Below are positions 26,024 to 33,298 of a stretch of 47,968 nt of DNA, one piece after another (position 1 is the first letter of the stretch; each line of letters opens with the position of its first letter). Made by a program: the position numbers and the translations under genes. The notes beneath the pieces were generated by a model that ran no database searches, was not told where the DNA came from, and worked only from the letters and a program-made list of their open reading frames with translations. The stretch lies in the IMG/VR virus record IMGVR_UViG_3300027719_000028, positions 1 to 47,968 of that record. One strand, given 5' to 3'. This DNA is from a virus.

Positions 26024-26100
26024 GGCTCATTAGTGTAGTGGTTTCTGTACACTTGACTGTCTATCAAGTAGCGAGGGTTCAATTCCCTCATGAGTCGCCA
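26024..26100 (+). tRNA. tRNA-Asp (GTC)
   Basis: Acceptor GGCTCAT/ATGAGTC (one GU), discriminator G, encoded CCA. Anticodon arm CTTGA-CTGTCTA-TCAAG gives anticodon GTC. T-arm GAGGG-TTCAATT-CCCTC. Confidence 0.95.
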
Positions 26101-26104
26101 ATAG

Positions 26105-26142
26105 TAGGTTGTCACCATAAACTTCCAATAGTAAGAATGGTG
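26105..26142 (+). repeat. Spacer hairpin repeat, copy 1
   Basis: GGTTGTCACCATAAACTT (26107-26124) with a stem CACCAT/ATGGTG closing at 26142. The same 18-base unit recurs at 26495 with one change, and the stem is kept through a GU pair. Confidence 0.5.
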
Positions 26143-26175
26143 GGGTTTACGCACGAACCTTATCGTGTGCTACAT

Positions 26176-26248
26176 GGTGAGAGTAGTCCTCTGACGAGAG
26201 CAGTAATGATATTGGATAATGGGAGTTCAATCCTCCCCTCTCCCATCA
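26176..26248 (+). pseudogene. tRNA-like element, probably defective
   Basis: It follows the same TACAT spacer as its neighbours. It has a normal T-arm (GGGAG-TTCAATC-CTCCC) and an acceptor GG(T)GAGAG/CTCTCCC that pairs fully only if a T is bulged out; the 3' end is ATCA, not ACCA. The D and anticodon arms are irregular (CTCT-GACG-AGAG; CAGTA..TATTG with a short loop). A GAT (Ile) anticodon is conceivable but unsupported. Confidence 0.4.
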
Positions 26249-26253
26249 TACAT

Positions 26254-26329
26254 GGACAGTTAACTCAATTGGCAGAGTGTCGGTGTGAAGTACCGAAAGT
26301 TGCAAGTTCGACCCTTGCATTGTCCACCA
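26254..26329 (+). tRNA. tRNA-Phe (GAA)
   Basis: Acceptor GGACAGT/ATTGTCC, discriminator A, encoded CCA. Anticodon arm TCGGT-GTGAAGT-ACCGA gives GAA. T-arm GCAAG-TTCGACC-CTTGC. Confidence 0.95.
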
Positions 26330-26334
26330 TACAT

Positions 26335-26409
26335 AGGAGATTCGTCAAGTGGTTAAGACACTAGATTGCAAACCTAGTTTCAAGAGTTCAAATCTCTTAT
26401 CTCCTTCCA
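26335..26409 (+). tRNA. tRNA-Cys (GCA)
   Basis: Acceptor AGGAGAT/ATCTCCT, discriminator T (the Cys identity base), CCA. Anticodon arm CTAGA-TTGCAAA-CCTAG gives GCA, with an A-C mismatch next to the loop. T-arm AAGAG-TTCAAAT-CTCTT. Confidence 0.92.
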
Positions 26410-26413
26410 ATAT

Positions 26414-26488
26414 GGTGTTGTGGCTCAATGGTAGAGCAAGTCACTTGTAATGACTAGGTTGTCAGTTCGATTCTGACCTTCACCTCCA
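26414..26488 (+). tRNA. tRNA-Thr (TGT)
   Basis: Anticodon arm AGTCA-CTTGTAA-TGACT gives TGT. T-arm GTCAG-TTCGATT-CTGAC. Acceptor GGTGTTG/CTTCACC has two adjacent T-T mismatches at positions 5-6, which may weaken it. Discriminator T, CCA encoded. Confidence 0.85.
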
Positions 26489-26494
26489 TGCGTT

Positions 26495-26528
26495 GGGTTG
26501 TCACCGTAAACTTTTGAGGGAATGGTGA
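26495..26528 (+). repeat. Spacer hairpin repeat, copy 2
   Basis: GGTTGTCACCGTAAACTT with stem TCACCGT/ATGGTGA (one GU) between tRNA-Thr and tRNA-Lys; second copy of the element at 26105. Confidence 0.5.
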
Positions 26529-26534
26529 GTATAC

Positions 26535-26611
26535 AGGAGTATAGCATAGCTGGATAATGCACTTGGCTTTTAACCGATAGACCAAGAGTTCAAATCTATT
26601 TACTCCTACCA
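26535..26611 (+). tRNA. tRNA-Lys (TTT)
   Basis: Acceptor AGGAGTA/TACTCCT, discriminator A, CCA. Anticodon loop CTTTTAA in stem TTGG/CCGA gives TTT. T-arm AAGAG-TTCAAAT-CTATT has one mismatch. Confidence 0.9.
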
Positions 26612-26615
26612 ATAA

Positions 26616-26693
26616 TGTTGAGTAGACAAACTGGTAAAGTCACCAGCCTTTGAAGCTGGGGTTATGTAGGTTCAAAGCCTACCTCAACAACCA
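26616..26693 (+). tRNA. tRNA-Gln (TTG)
   Basis: Acceptor TGTTGAG/CTCAACA, discriminator A, CCA. Anticodon arm CCAGC-CTTTGAA-GCTGG gives TTG. T-arm GTAGG-TTCAAAG-CCTAC. Confidence 0.95.
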
Positions 26694-26700
26694 AGTGGGT

Positions 26701-26828
26701 CTTGCCATTATCTATGTGAATGAGCAAGTAAAGAAACTGACACAAAAGAGTCCTTGATGAAAACTAGTGAGTAGTCTTGGAAGTATATGTCACCTATTCA
26801 GTTTGATTGCTATTTGGGATGCGTCCCA
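26701..26828 (+). ncRNA. Candidate structured RNA between tRNA-Gln and tRNA-Trp
   Basis: Three pairings can be drawn in this 167-base spacer: CTTGCCATT with AATGAGCAAG (26701-26728, one bulged A), AAACTGA (26734-26740) with TCAGTTT (26798-26804), and TGGGA-TGCG-TCCCA (26815-26828). No gene or tRNA fits. It could be a processed spacer, a small RNA, or a highly decayed tRNA pair. Confidence 0.4.
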
Positions 26829-26860
26829 GCACCTTTCGATGGGTTGAATATACACAATAT

Positions 26861-26934
26861 GAGGGCTTAGTTTAGTGGTAAAATGGTGGACTCCAAATCC
26901 ACACACAGAGGTTCGATTCCTTTAGCCTTTGCCA
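26861..26934 (+). tRNA. tRNA-Trp (CCA)
   Basis: Acceptor GAGGGCT/AGCCTTT (two GU), discriminator G, CCA. Anticodon arm GTGGA-CTCCAAA-TCCAC gives CCA, reading UGG only. T-arm AGAGG-TTCGATT-CCTTT. Confidence 0.95.
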
Positions 26935-26935
26935 A

Positions 26936-27008
26936 GGAAGTTGGTTTTTGTTTTTCATAGTTAGTTTCCTCCCCTTTCTGACTATGATTTTGTTTTTTCC
27001 CAACTTCC
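26936..27008 (+). other. Nested two-stem element after tRNA-Trp
   Basis: Outer stem GGAAGTTGG (26936-26944) with CCAACTTCC (27000-27008); inner stem CATAGTTAG (26956-26964) with CTGACTATG (26978-26986, one GU); T-rich bulges between. It begins two bases after the tRNA CCA, so it may guide 3' processing or protect the transcript. Confidence 0.55.
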
Positions 27009-27015
27009 CTTACAT

Positions 27016-27044
27016 ACCATGCTTTATTGCGTGGTTATTTTTTT
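27016..27044 (+). terminator. Terminator of the tRNA operon
   Basis: Stem ACCATGC/GCGTGGT (one GU), loop TTTATT, then TA and seven T. Confidence 0.8.
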
Positions 27045-27059
27045 CCTCAAAAATAGTAG

Positions 27060-27088
27060 TTGACAAGTGTACATATAAGTGATATAAT
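27060..27088 (+). promoter_or_regulatory. Sigma-A promoter ahead of HNH remnant and polymerase
   Basis: TTGACA, 17-base spacer, TATAAT, then AGTATTATG. Confidence 0.9.
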
Positions 27089-27112
27089 AGTATTATGAAC
27101 AGTAAGGGGTTG

Positions 27113-27613
27113 ATGAATGTGACAGAGGTATGGAAAGATGTAATTGGTTATGAAGGTGATTATAAAGTTAGTAACTTTGGAGTAGTTAAAAGTTTAAAGT
27201 ATGGTAAAGAGCGAATATTACAACCAATTGAAGACAAAGATTGATATTTATATATTACTTTAATGAAACAAAACATAAAACAAACCAAACGTATTCACCG
27301 ATTAGTGGTTGAAACATTTATTTCAAATATTCCAAAGAATAAGGTAATTAATCATATTAATTCTAATCGTAAAGATAACAGTTTATATAATTTAGAAATA
27401 ATTACACAATATGAGAATGTAATACACTCAATACAACATGGTTCGTTTGGTTGTAAATGTAGTATTACAAATAAGCATACAGATGAACAATTATTTTTTA
27501 AACAACAAACAGAGTTATCTAAGTATTTTGGGTTTTCCAAAAATTGGTGCGTTACTCGAAAAAAACGATACGGCAATATATTTGAATATGGGGAGTGGAT
27601 TATATCATGTTAA
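27113..27613 (+). pseudogene. HNH homing endonuclease interrupted by an in-frame TGA
   Basis: One frame runs 167 codons from ATG 27113 with a single TGA at 27242-27244 (codon 44). Upstream is NUMOD4-like (TEVWKDVIGYEGDYKVSNFG); downstream is the HNH core (RIHRLVVETFI, VINHINSNRKDNSLYNLE) and a C-terminal DNA-binding part. Relatives usually read DGYLxxTL where this has D-stop-YLYITL, so a GGA to TGA change explains it. The downstream 116-aa part could start at ATG 27263 but lacks a ribosome site. The end overlaps the polymerase start. Confidence 0.8.
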
Positions 27614-29328
27614 TATATGATTTCGAAGTATTTAAACACGATTGGGTAGTATGCTGGTTGGACACTAAAACTAGAAAAATATATCATATACACAACGATA
27701 AATCAAAACTAGAAAAATTCTATGAATATTATAAACATAGAATAATGGTTGGGTATAACAGTAGAAACTACGACCAATATATACTCAAAGCAATTTTATG
27801 CGATTTCTCAGCTTGGGATATGAACAATCACTTGATTCGTGATGGTAAGAAGGGTTTTGAGTTTTCCAAATTGCTTAATAAGTTTCCAATAATGAACTAT
27901 GATTGCTCAGTTGGATTCAGAGGTTTGAAAGAACTTGAAGCATTTATGGGACACGATATCAGAGAGAGTTCGGTGCCTTGGGATATCGACAGACCACTAA
28001 CAAAGAAGGAAATTGAAAGTGTACTTTCATACTGTAAGCATGATGTCATGGAAACATTTCATGTGTTCGTGGAAACCAGTGAAGAATTTGAGTCGCACAT
28101 GGGTCTTATAAGAGAGTTTAAGTTACCATCTTATGAGGTGTCAAGGACTAAGGCTCAGTTGTCAGCTAAGATTCTTGGAGCAGTAAAGAAGGTATATAAA
28201 GATGAGTTTGATATCATTCTTCCAGATACAAAGGATTTAGGTAAGTATAGTTGGATTGCTGACTGGTATGTTAAGTGGGCAACAGAGGAACGTAACTATG
28301 AAACCATGAGTCTGGAAACAACGATTGCTGGTGTTCCACATAAGCTAGGTATTGGTGGGCTTCATGGTAGTGTTGATAAGTATTATGGTGAAGGATATTA
28401 TCTTATGGCTGACGTAAGTTCGTACTATCCAGCATTGATGATAGAGTATGACTTTCTATCCAGAAATGTAGCCAATCCAAGGAAGTACCGACAGATTCGT
28501 GACGAGAGATTGATTATGAAGGCTCGTAAAGACCCTAGACAACAGCCTAGGAAGATTGTACTCAATGGTACGTTTGGAGCATCTAAAGACCAGTACAACG
28601 CATTATATGACCCTCGACAGGCTAACAATGTATGTATTGGTGGACAGTTGCTACTCATAGACTTGATAGATAAGTTAGAAGGGCATTGTGAGTTGATACA
28701 GAGCAACACAGATGGTATCTTGGTTAAGTTATTTGATAAATCAGATAAGGATAAGATTATAGAAATATGCAATAACTGGACAAAGAGAACTAGGATGGAG
28801 TTGGAGTTTGACATGTATCGCAAAGTTGTCCAGAAGGATGTTAACAACTATATAATCATTCCAGAGGGTGACTTATACTATGAGAAGAATGGTGTATTGT
28901 ATGAGAAGTTCAAACGCAAGGGAGCATGGGTAAAGCAGTTAAGCTATCTGGATAATGACCTTCCAATAGTTAATAGGGCAATAGTGGAATATTTTGTAAA
29001 AGGTATACCAGTAGAGCAAACTATAATGGCATCTGATAAGTTGATTGACTTCCAGAAAATTACAAAGATATCCAACAAATTCCTTCATGGAGTATACAAT
29101 GGAGAACCAGTATTTGGAAAGGTTCATCGTTGTTTTGCAAGTTTAGATTCAAAAGATGGAACATTGTACAAGATTCACAAGGAGAAGGGTAATCTACAAA
29201 AGACTGCTGGAACACCAGATAGATGCTTTATAATCAATGAGGATATAACCTCTATGCCAATTCCCAGAAAACTGGATAAACAGTGGTATATAGACTTGGC
29301 AAAAGACAGAATAAAAGATTTCGTATAG
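27607..29328 (+). CDS. Family B DNA polymerase with 3'-5' exonuclease
   Basis: A 573-aa replicative polymerase. Exonuclease motifs: Exo I DFEVF (Asp5, Glu7), Exo II GYNSRNYDQ (Asn51, Asp56), Exo III YCKHD (Tyr142, Asp146). Polymerase motifs: A DVSSYYPALM (Asp269), B KIVLNGTFG (about 316-324), C SNTDG (367-369), where the usual first Asp of DTD is Asn. It is short for family B. No terminal-protein gene is apparent, so primase-based priming is likely. ATG 27607 has GGGAG 11 bases upstream; a GTG at 27595 is less likely. Confidence 0.9.
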   Translation: MLIYDFEVFKHDWVVCWLDTKTRKIYHIHNDKSKLEKFYEYYKHRIMVGYNSRNYDQYILKAILCDFSAWDMNNHLIRDGKKGFEFSKLLNKFPIMNYDCSVGFRGLKELEAFMGHDIRESSVPWDIDRPLTKKEIESVLSYCKHDVMETFHVFVETSEEFESHMGLIREFKLPSYEVSRTKAQLSAKILGAVKKVYKDEFDIILPDTKDLGKYSWIADWYVKWATEERNYETMSLETTIAGVPHKLGIGGLHGSVDKYYGEGYYLMADVSSYYPALMIEYDFLSRNVANPRKYRQIRDERLIMKARKDPRQQPRKIVLNGTFGASKDQYNALYDPRQANNVCIGGQLLLIDLIDKLEGHCELIQSNTDGILVKLFDKSDKDKIIEICNNWTKRTRMELEFDMYRKVVQKDVNNYIIIPEGDLYYEKNGVLYEKFKRKGAWVKQLSYLDNDLPIVNRAIVEYFVKGIPVEQTIMASDKLIDFQKITKISNKFLHGVYNGEPVFGKVHRCFASLDSKDGTLYKIHKEKGNLQKTAGTPDRCFIINEDITSMPIPRKLDKQWYIDLAKDRIKDFV

Positions 29329-29330
29329 GG

Positions 29331-29359
29331 TTGACAAGAACAACCAACCATGCTATAAT
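29331..29359 (+). promoter_or_regulatory. Sigma-A promoter of the primase-helicase
   Basis: TTGACA begins just after the polymerase stop; 17-base spacer, TATAAT, extended TGC, then AGTATTATAG. Confidence 0.92.
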
Positions 29360-29390
29360 AGTATTATAGTGAACAGGAGGGAGTGGTTAA

Positions 29391-31316
29391 ATGAACCTTT
29401 TTAAAGGATATATTCCAAGTAAAGGTAAAATGCCCTTGTCTAGTGTTAAGACAGGGGAAATCCTCTCCGAGCCACCAACAACAGGAGATTATGTTGGGGT
29501 TTTGAGAGAGGATATAATACAACTTGACTTTGATGATGAGGGTAGTGCTAGAATCGTTTTAGATATAGTGGCATCATATAAATTGCGTTGTGATATATTG
29601 AAAACTGGCAGAGGAGTCCATCTGTATTTCATGGATGATGGTTGGATTAAGTCCCAGAGTGTAGGAGTTTTCAATGCCATAGGCTTATCTTGTGATATTG
29701 GATTGGGTATAAAGAATAGAGTTATACCTTTGAAAATAACCAGAGATAGAGAGGATGTAAGGATTGTCGATGGAGAGGAAATGGTAAGTGTTACCAAAGA
29801 AACTGTACTCAGAGAATGGCTACAGACTTATCCAGAACTCGATGTATTACCAGCTTTCCTAAGACCTATTGGTAAAACTGATTATGACCTTAAAAAATGC
29901 AATTCCAGAAATCAGACATTATTCAATTATATCTTGACATTACAATCACACAATTTCACCAAGGACGATATAAGGCGAACAATAAAGATAATCAATAAGT
30001 ATGTACTTTATGAACCATTGGACGATAAAGAGATAGATACCATAACGAGGGATGAGGCTTTTTCAGAGGAGTTATTCTACACAGATAAGGGTTCATTCAT
30101 GCACGATAGATTTGGTAATTATATGTTGACAAATTGCAATATACTCATGATAGATAACCAGCCACACATATATACCAAAGACCATCTGTATTCCAATGAC
30201 CCAAATGAGTTTGAGAAAATAATGCTTGACAAAATCCCAAGTTTGAAGGATGCCCAGCGAAAGGAAGTTTACAAGTATATTGGCTTGAAATGTGCGTTAA
30301 GAGGTGAGTTCGCAAATCCAAGATACGTTGGTTTAAAGAACACTATATTGGACATAGAAACAGGAGAGGAATTTCCATATTCTCCTAAATGGATAATCAA
30401 TAACAGGATTGACCATGACTACAATCCAGATGCCTACCATGAACAGATGGATAAAACACTTGATAAGGTGTGCTGTTATGATAAGCAGATAAGGATATTG
30501 TTGGAGGAAATTATTGGATATACTCTGTATCGTAAAAATTCAATGCAAGTATGTTTTATACTAACAGGAGAGGGTAGTAATGGAAAGTCAACGATTCTCA
30601 ATTGCATTAAAAGATTGCTTGGAAAACAAAACTATACTTCTTTGGACTTGCGAGAACTTGAAGAAACTTTCAAGCCAGCAGAGTTGTACAACAAACTGGC
30701 TAACATCGGTGATGATATATCTGCCAAATACTTGGAAAATTCTTCCGTATTCAAAAAAGTGGTTACTGGAGAATCTTTTATGGTGCAACGAAAATACGCA
30801 CAACCCTTTGAGTTGGAATGTTATGCCACACAGATATTTTGTGCCAATGAACTTCCACAAGTGCATGATAAGTCTGATGGATTCACACGAAGAATAGTCA
30901 TACTTCCGTTCAATGCCAAGTTTACAAAGCTGGATGCTGACTATGACCCATTTGTAGAAGACAAATTGATGGCAGATGAAGCTATGCAGTATATGTTAAA
31001 GTTGGCAATAGAGGGTCTTAAAAGAGTCATATACAACAGACAATTCACTAAATCTGATAAGGGTGAAGGTGAAAAAGCTGACTATATGAAACTCAATAAC
31101 AACATCCTTGAATGGTTTGAAAGTGAACCTTCAATAGAGAACGAAAGTGTAAATGACGTATACCTTGCATATCAAGTTTGGTGTACTCAGAATGGCTGTA
31201 TGCCAGTTAAAAAGCTTAATTTTAGCAAGGAAATCAAGAAGGAGTTTGGATTAACCTCTAAACCTAAGACGATACAAGGAAAGTCGGTGAGAATTTATGC
31301 TAAAGATATTGACTAA
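29391..31316 (+). CDS. Primase-helicase (PrimPol N-terminus, D5/P4-type SF3 helicase)
   Basis: A 641-aa protein. The N-terminal domain has PrimPol acidic and His motifs (IIQLDFDDEG near 46, GRGVHLYF near 77). A D5_N-like linker leads to an SF3 helicase with Walker A GEGSNGKST at about 393-401, Walker B-like IGDDISAKYL and TQIFCANELPQVHDKSDG. The C-terminal ~60 residues (VNDVYLAYQVWCTQNGCMPV) are a winged-helix domain, repeated as a separate protein at 41937. It unwinds the fork and makes primers for the family B polymerase. Confidence 0.9.
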   Translation: MNLFKGYIPSKGKMPLSSVKTGEILSEPPTTGDYVGVLREDIIQLDFDDEGSARIVLDIVASYKLRCDILKTGRGVHLYFMDDGWIKSQSVGVFNAIGLSCDIGLGIKNRVIPLKITRDREDVRIVDGEEMVSVTKETVLREWLQTYPELDVLPAFLRPIGKTDYDLKKCNSRNQTLFNYILTLQSHNFTKDDIRRTIKIINKYVLYEPLDDKEIDTITRDEAFSEELFYTDKGSFMHDRFGNYMLTNCNILMIDNQPHIYTKDHLYSNDPNEFEKIMLDKIPSLKDAQRKEVYKYIGLKCALRGEFANPRYVGLKNTILDIETGEEFPYSPKWIINNRIDHDYNPDAYHEQMDKTLDKVCCYDKQIRILLEEIIGYTLYRKNSMQVCFILTGEGSNGKSTILNCIKRLLGKQNYTSLDLRELEETFKPAELYNKLANIGDDISAKYLENSSVFKKVVTGESFMVQRKYAQPFELECYATQIFCANELPQVHDKSDGFTRRIVILPFNAKFTKLDADYDPFVEDKLMADEAMQYMLKLAIEGLKRVIYNRQFTKSDKGEGEKADYMKLNNNILEWFESEPSIENESVNDVYLAYQVWCTQNGCMPVKKLNFSKEIKKEFGLTSKPKTIQGKSVRIYAKDID

Positions 31317-31818
31317 ACCATTATTTGGATATGAGTCAGAATATAATATATGTGAAGATGGAACTATAATTAAAATCAATCCTTGGAGATTACAAGAGGG
31401 TGGAATTGTAAAAGCTAATATTTGTGAAAAGGGATATGTATATGTAAACTTATTTAAAAATGGTAAACATAAAAGACATAGATTGCATAGATTAATGGCA
31501 CAAACCTTCATACCTAACCCAAATAACTTACCAGAGGTCAACCATAAGGATGAAATTAAAACAAATAATAAGATTGATAATTTAGAATGGTGTGATAGAA
31601 AATACAATAATAATTATGGTACAAGAACTAAACGAGCAACTACACATTGTATTGGAAATAATTATAATAGAAAAGTTTCAATAGAAGATGATGTTCCCAA
31701 ATTTATACAATTATATGATAGTGGATTAAACTATTCAGATATTGGACATATAATGGGTTTTAGTAGAAGAACTGTATCAAATTATATTAAGAAATATGTT
31801 GGGGAGGATGAAGTATGA
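31297..31818 (+). CDS. HNH homing endonuclease with C-terminal HTH
   Basis: A 173-aa protein with an HNH core (RHRLHRLMAQTFI, VNHKDEIKTNNKIDNLEWCD) and a C-terminal helix-turn-helix (DSGLNYSDIGHIMGFSRRTV). Its ATG lies inside the primase 3' end (20-base overlap) and its stop overlaps the next start by 4 bases. The HNH core is close to that of the 18990 protein. Confidence 0.88.
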   Translation: MLKILTKPLFGYESEYNICEDGTIIKINPWRLQEGGIVKANICEKGYVYVNLFKNGKHKRHRLHRLMAQTFIPNPNNLPEVNHKDEIKTNNKIDNLEWCDRKYNNNYGTRTKRATTHCIGNNYNRKVSIEDDVPKFIQLYDSGLNYSDIGHIMGFSRRTVSNYIKKYVGEDEV

Positions 31819-32423
31819 AGACTATAATTAATGGTATAACAGGCACATGGAAAATGGCTAAAAATAAATGTAGAACAACGGTAAATAAGGAATATTCGGA
31901 TGTTGAACCATCCCCTTCCTTTATTTACAAGTTACTCATATCAGAACATTCACCAATAAGGCTTATATCAGTTGACTGGAGTTGGAAATCAATGCCATAT
32001 TGGTTATCCACAGAATGGTCGAGGCATAAGTTTGAGAAGTATATCTCTACCCAGAGGACAGACCGAACAGGAGTTGATAGGTCAGAATTACCACAGGGAG
32101 CGAGAGTTAACTTTGATGGGTATGCCAATGCACAACACCTCATAGATGCTTGGAGAAAGCGATTATGTAGACAAGCAACCAAAGAGGCACAGGAGTCTGC
32201 TATGGACTTTAAACGTAAGCTTCATGATGTGGAGGAACAGTTATCTGATGTACTCGTTCCAAATTGCGTATATCGTGGGGGATGTCCAGAATTTACACCA
32301 TGTGCATTTTATAGTCAGTTCGTTAATTACTGTTATGAGAACAGTGTCAACATGAGTTATATCAAGGCTCGATATGATGCTTATAATGAGTTTATAGATA
32401 TTCCAGAATGGTTAAGACAGTGA
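31815..32423 (+). CDS. ThyX-like (flavin-dependent thymidylate synthase) protein, divergent
   Basis: A 202-aa protein. EHSPIRLISVDWSW and WSRHKFEKYISTQRTDR resemble the ThyX pattern (EHS..., then RHRxxSxNExSxR), with LPQGAR after it, and CRQATKEAQESAMDF fits the second helical part. Key ThyX motif positions differ (KFEKYISTQ in place of RxxSxNE), so activity is uncertain. It would make dTMP from dUMP, matching the dUTPase and RNR nearby. Confidence 0.62.
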   Translation: MKTIINGITGTWKMAKNKCRTTVNKEYSDVEPSPSFIYKLLISEHSPIRLISVDWSWKSMPYWLSTEWSRHKFEKYISTQRTDRTGVDRSELPQGARVNFDGYANAQHLIDAWRKRLCRQATKEAQESAMDFKRKLHDVEEQLSDVLVPNCVYRGGCPEFTPCAFYSQFVNYCYENSVNMSYIKARYDAYNEFIDIPEWLRQ

Positions 32424-32428
32424 ACTAT

Positions 32429-32680
32429 ATGAATAAATTGCGTCCGACATTGGAGGTGAGAAAAACGAAACAACAATGTATATTTAAGCAAAAAATAATA
32501 CTTTTAATTATGTTTTTAACAAAATACTCAAAGTTTAAGGCAACTATAGTTTGTTGCGGTAAATGTGGGAGTATAAAAATTAAATATATCAACGGAAAAC
32601 AAAACAAATATATTTACACATCGACTTATCAATGCTTGAATTGCGGGGCAACAGCTTCATGTACTGAAATATGGAAGTGA
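32429..32680 (+). CDS. Small zinc-ribbon-like protein
   Basis: About 83 aa with CCGKCG and CLNCGATASC, a typical four-Cys zinc ribbon. The start is unclear: ATG 32429 is close to the upstream stop, and 32408 and 32510 are also in frame. No strong ribosome site, so coupling is likely. Confidence 0.5.
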   Translation: MNKLRPTLEVRKTKQQCIFKQKIILLIMFLTKYSKFKATIVCCGKCGSIKIKYINGKQNKYIYTSTYQCLNCGATASCTEIWK

Positions 32681-32703
32681 AAAAATGGCGAAGGAGTTTT
32701 TTT

Positions 32704-32850
32704 ATGAAAATATATCTATATAGCACAGAAGTTTTAGATGAAGTGTATAGAATAACTTTTGGAGAAGATGCAGTAAACATAGAGTTTAATGAAATTGGAA
32801 GTGAAACCGTAGATGTTCCAATTAAGTCTATTATGACAATAGAAAGTTAA
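32704..32850 (+). CDS. Small acidic protein
   Basis: A 48-aa protein, MKIYLYSTEVLDEVYRI..., acidic and beta-rich, with GAAGGAG 8 bases before the ATG. It is just upstream of the MazF-like gene but on the other side of that gene's promoter. It does not resemble known MazE antitoxins. Confidence 0.55.
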   Translation: MKIYLYSTEVLDEVYRITFGEDAVNIEFNEIGSETVDVPIKSIMTIES

Positions 32851-32875
32851 TCGCAATACAAAAAATATTGTGATT
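32849..32875. promoter_or_regulatory. Inverted repeat upstream of the MazF-like gene promoter
   Basis: AATCGCAATA (32849-32858) pairs with TATTGTGATT (32866-32875), one GU, loop CAAAAAA. It ends 8 bases before the -35 and has no U-run, so an operator is as likely as a terminator. Confidence 0.45.
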
Positions 32876-32883
32876 GATGTATG

Positions 32884-32912
32884 TTGACAACCTTTTAAAA
32901 CTATGATATAAT
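32884..32912 (+). promoter_or_regulatory. Sigma-A promoter of the MazF-like gene
   Basis: TTGACA, 17-base spacer, TATAAT, then AATATTATAG. Confidence 0.9.
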
Positions 32913-32944
32913 AATATTATAGTAAACGAAAGGGAGTTGTTAAT

Positions 32945-33265
32945 GTGTTAAGGGGAGAAATTTATTGGGTGGATTTAGGTATAGGGAAGGGTTCAGAACA
33001 GGCTGGTCACAGACCATGTTTAGTAATCCAAAATGATAGGGGGAACAAGTTTTCCCCTACTACCATCGTCCTTCCAATCACAAAGGCTACAAAGAGATTC
33101 ACAGAAACACATGTTCCAGTTGAGGGTTTGAGAGAGCCATCCAACATATTATGCGAACAGATTAGGACAGTTGATAAGACTAGATTTGGTAAGTACATTA
33201 CTAAAGTAAGTGATGGCACAATGGTTGAAGTAGCGAAGAAAATGTGCTTGACATTTGGTATGTAA
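32945..33265 (+). CDS. MazF/PemK-like toxin (endoribonuclease)
   Basis: A 106-aa protein matching the MazF family along its length: RGEIYWVDLGIGKGSEQAGH, RPCLVIQNDRGN, TTIVLPITKATKR, ILCEQIRTVDK. Residues implicated in catalysis in MazF (Arg in the RP loop, Thr in PIT) are present. MazF enzymes cut mRNA at short sites. GTG start with GGGAG. No MazE-type gene lies beside it. Confidence 0.85.
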   Translation: MLRGEIYWVDLGIGKGSEQAGHRPCLVIQNDRGNKFSPTTIVLPITKATKRFTETHVPVEGLREPSNILCEQIRTVDKTRFGKYITKVSDGTMVEVAKKMCLTFGM

Positions 33266-33276
33266 TGTGATATAAT
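33248..33276 (+). promoter_or_regulatory. Sigma-A promoter inside the MazF-like gene end
   Basis: TTGACA, 17-base spacer, TATAAT; the -35 is within the last codons of the toxin gene. Drives the nrd genes. Confidence 0.88.
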
Positions 33277-33298
33277 AGATATATAAGGTGGTGATTGA

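Noticed and set aside
26038-26364. 108-codon open frame across the tRNAs
   Set aside because: It overlaps tRNA-Asp, the tRNA-like element and tRNA-Phe; it is a by-product.
27242-27244. UGA reassignment in this phage
   Set aside because: Other genes end at TGA, tRNA-Trp has CCA, and the site calls for Gly.
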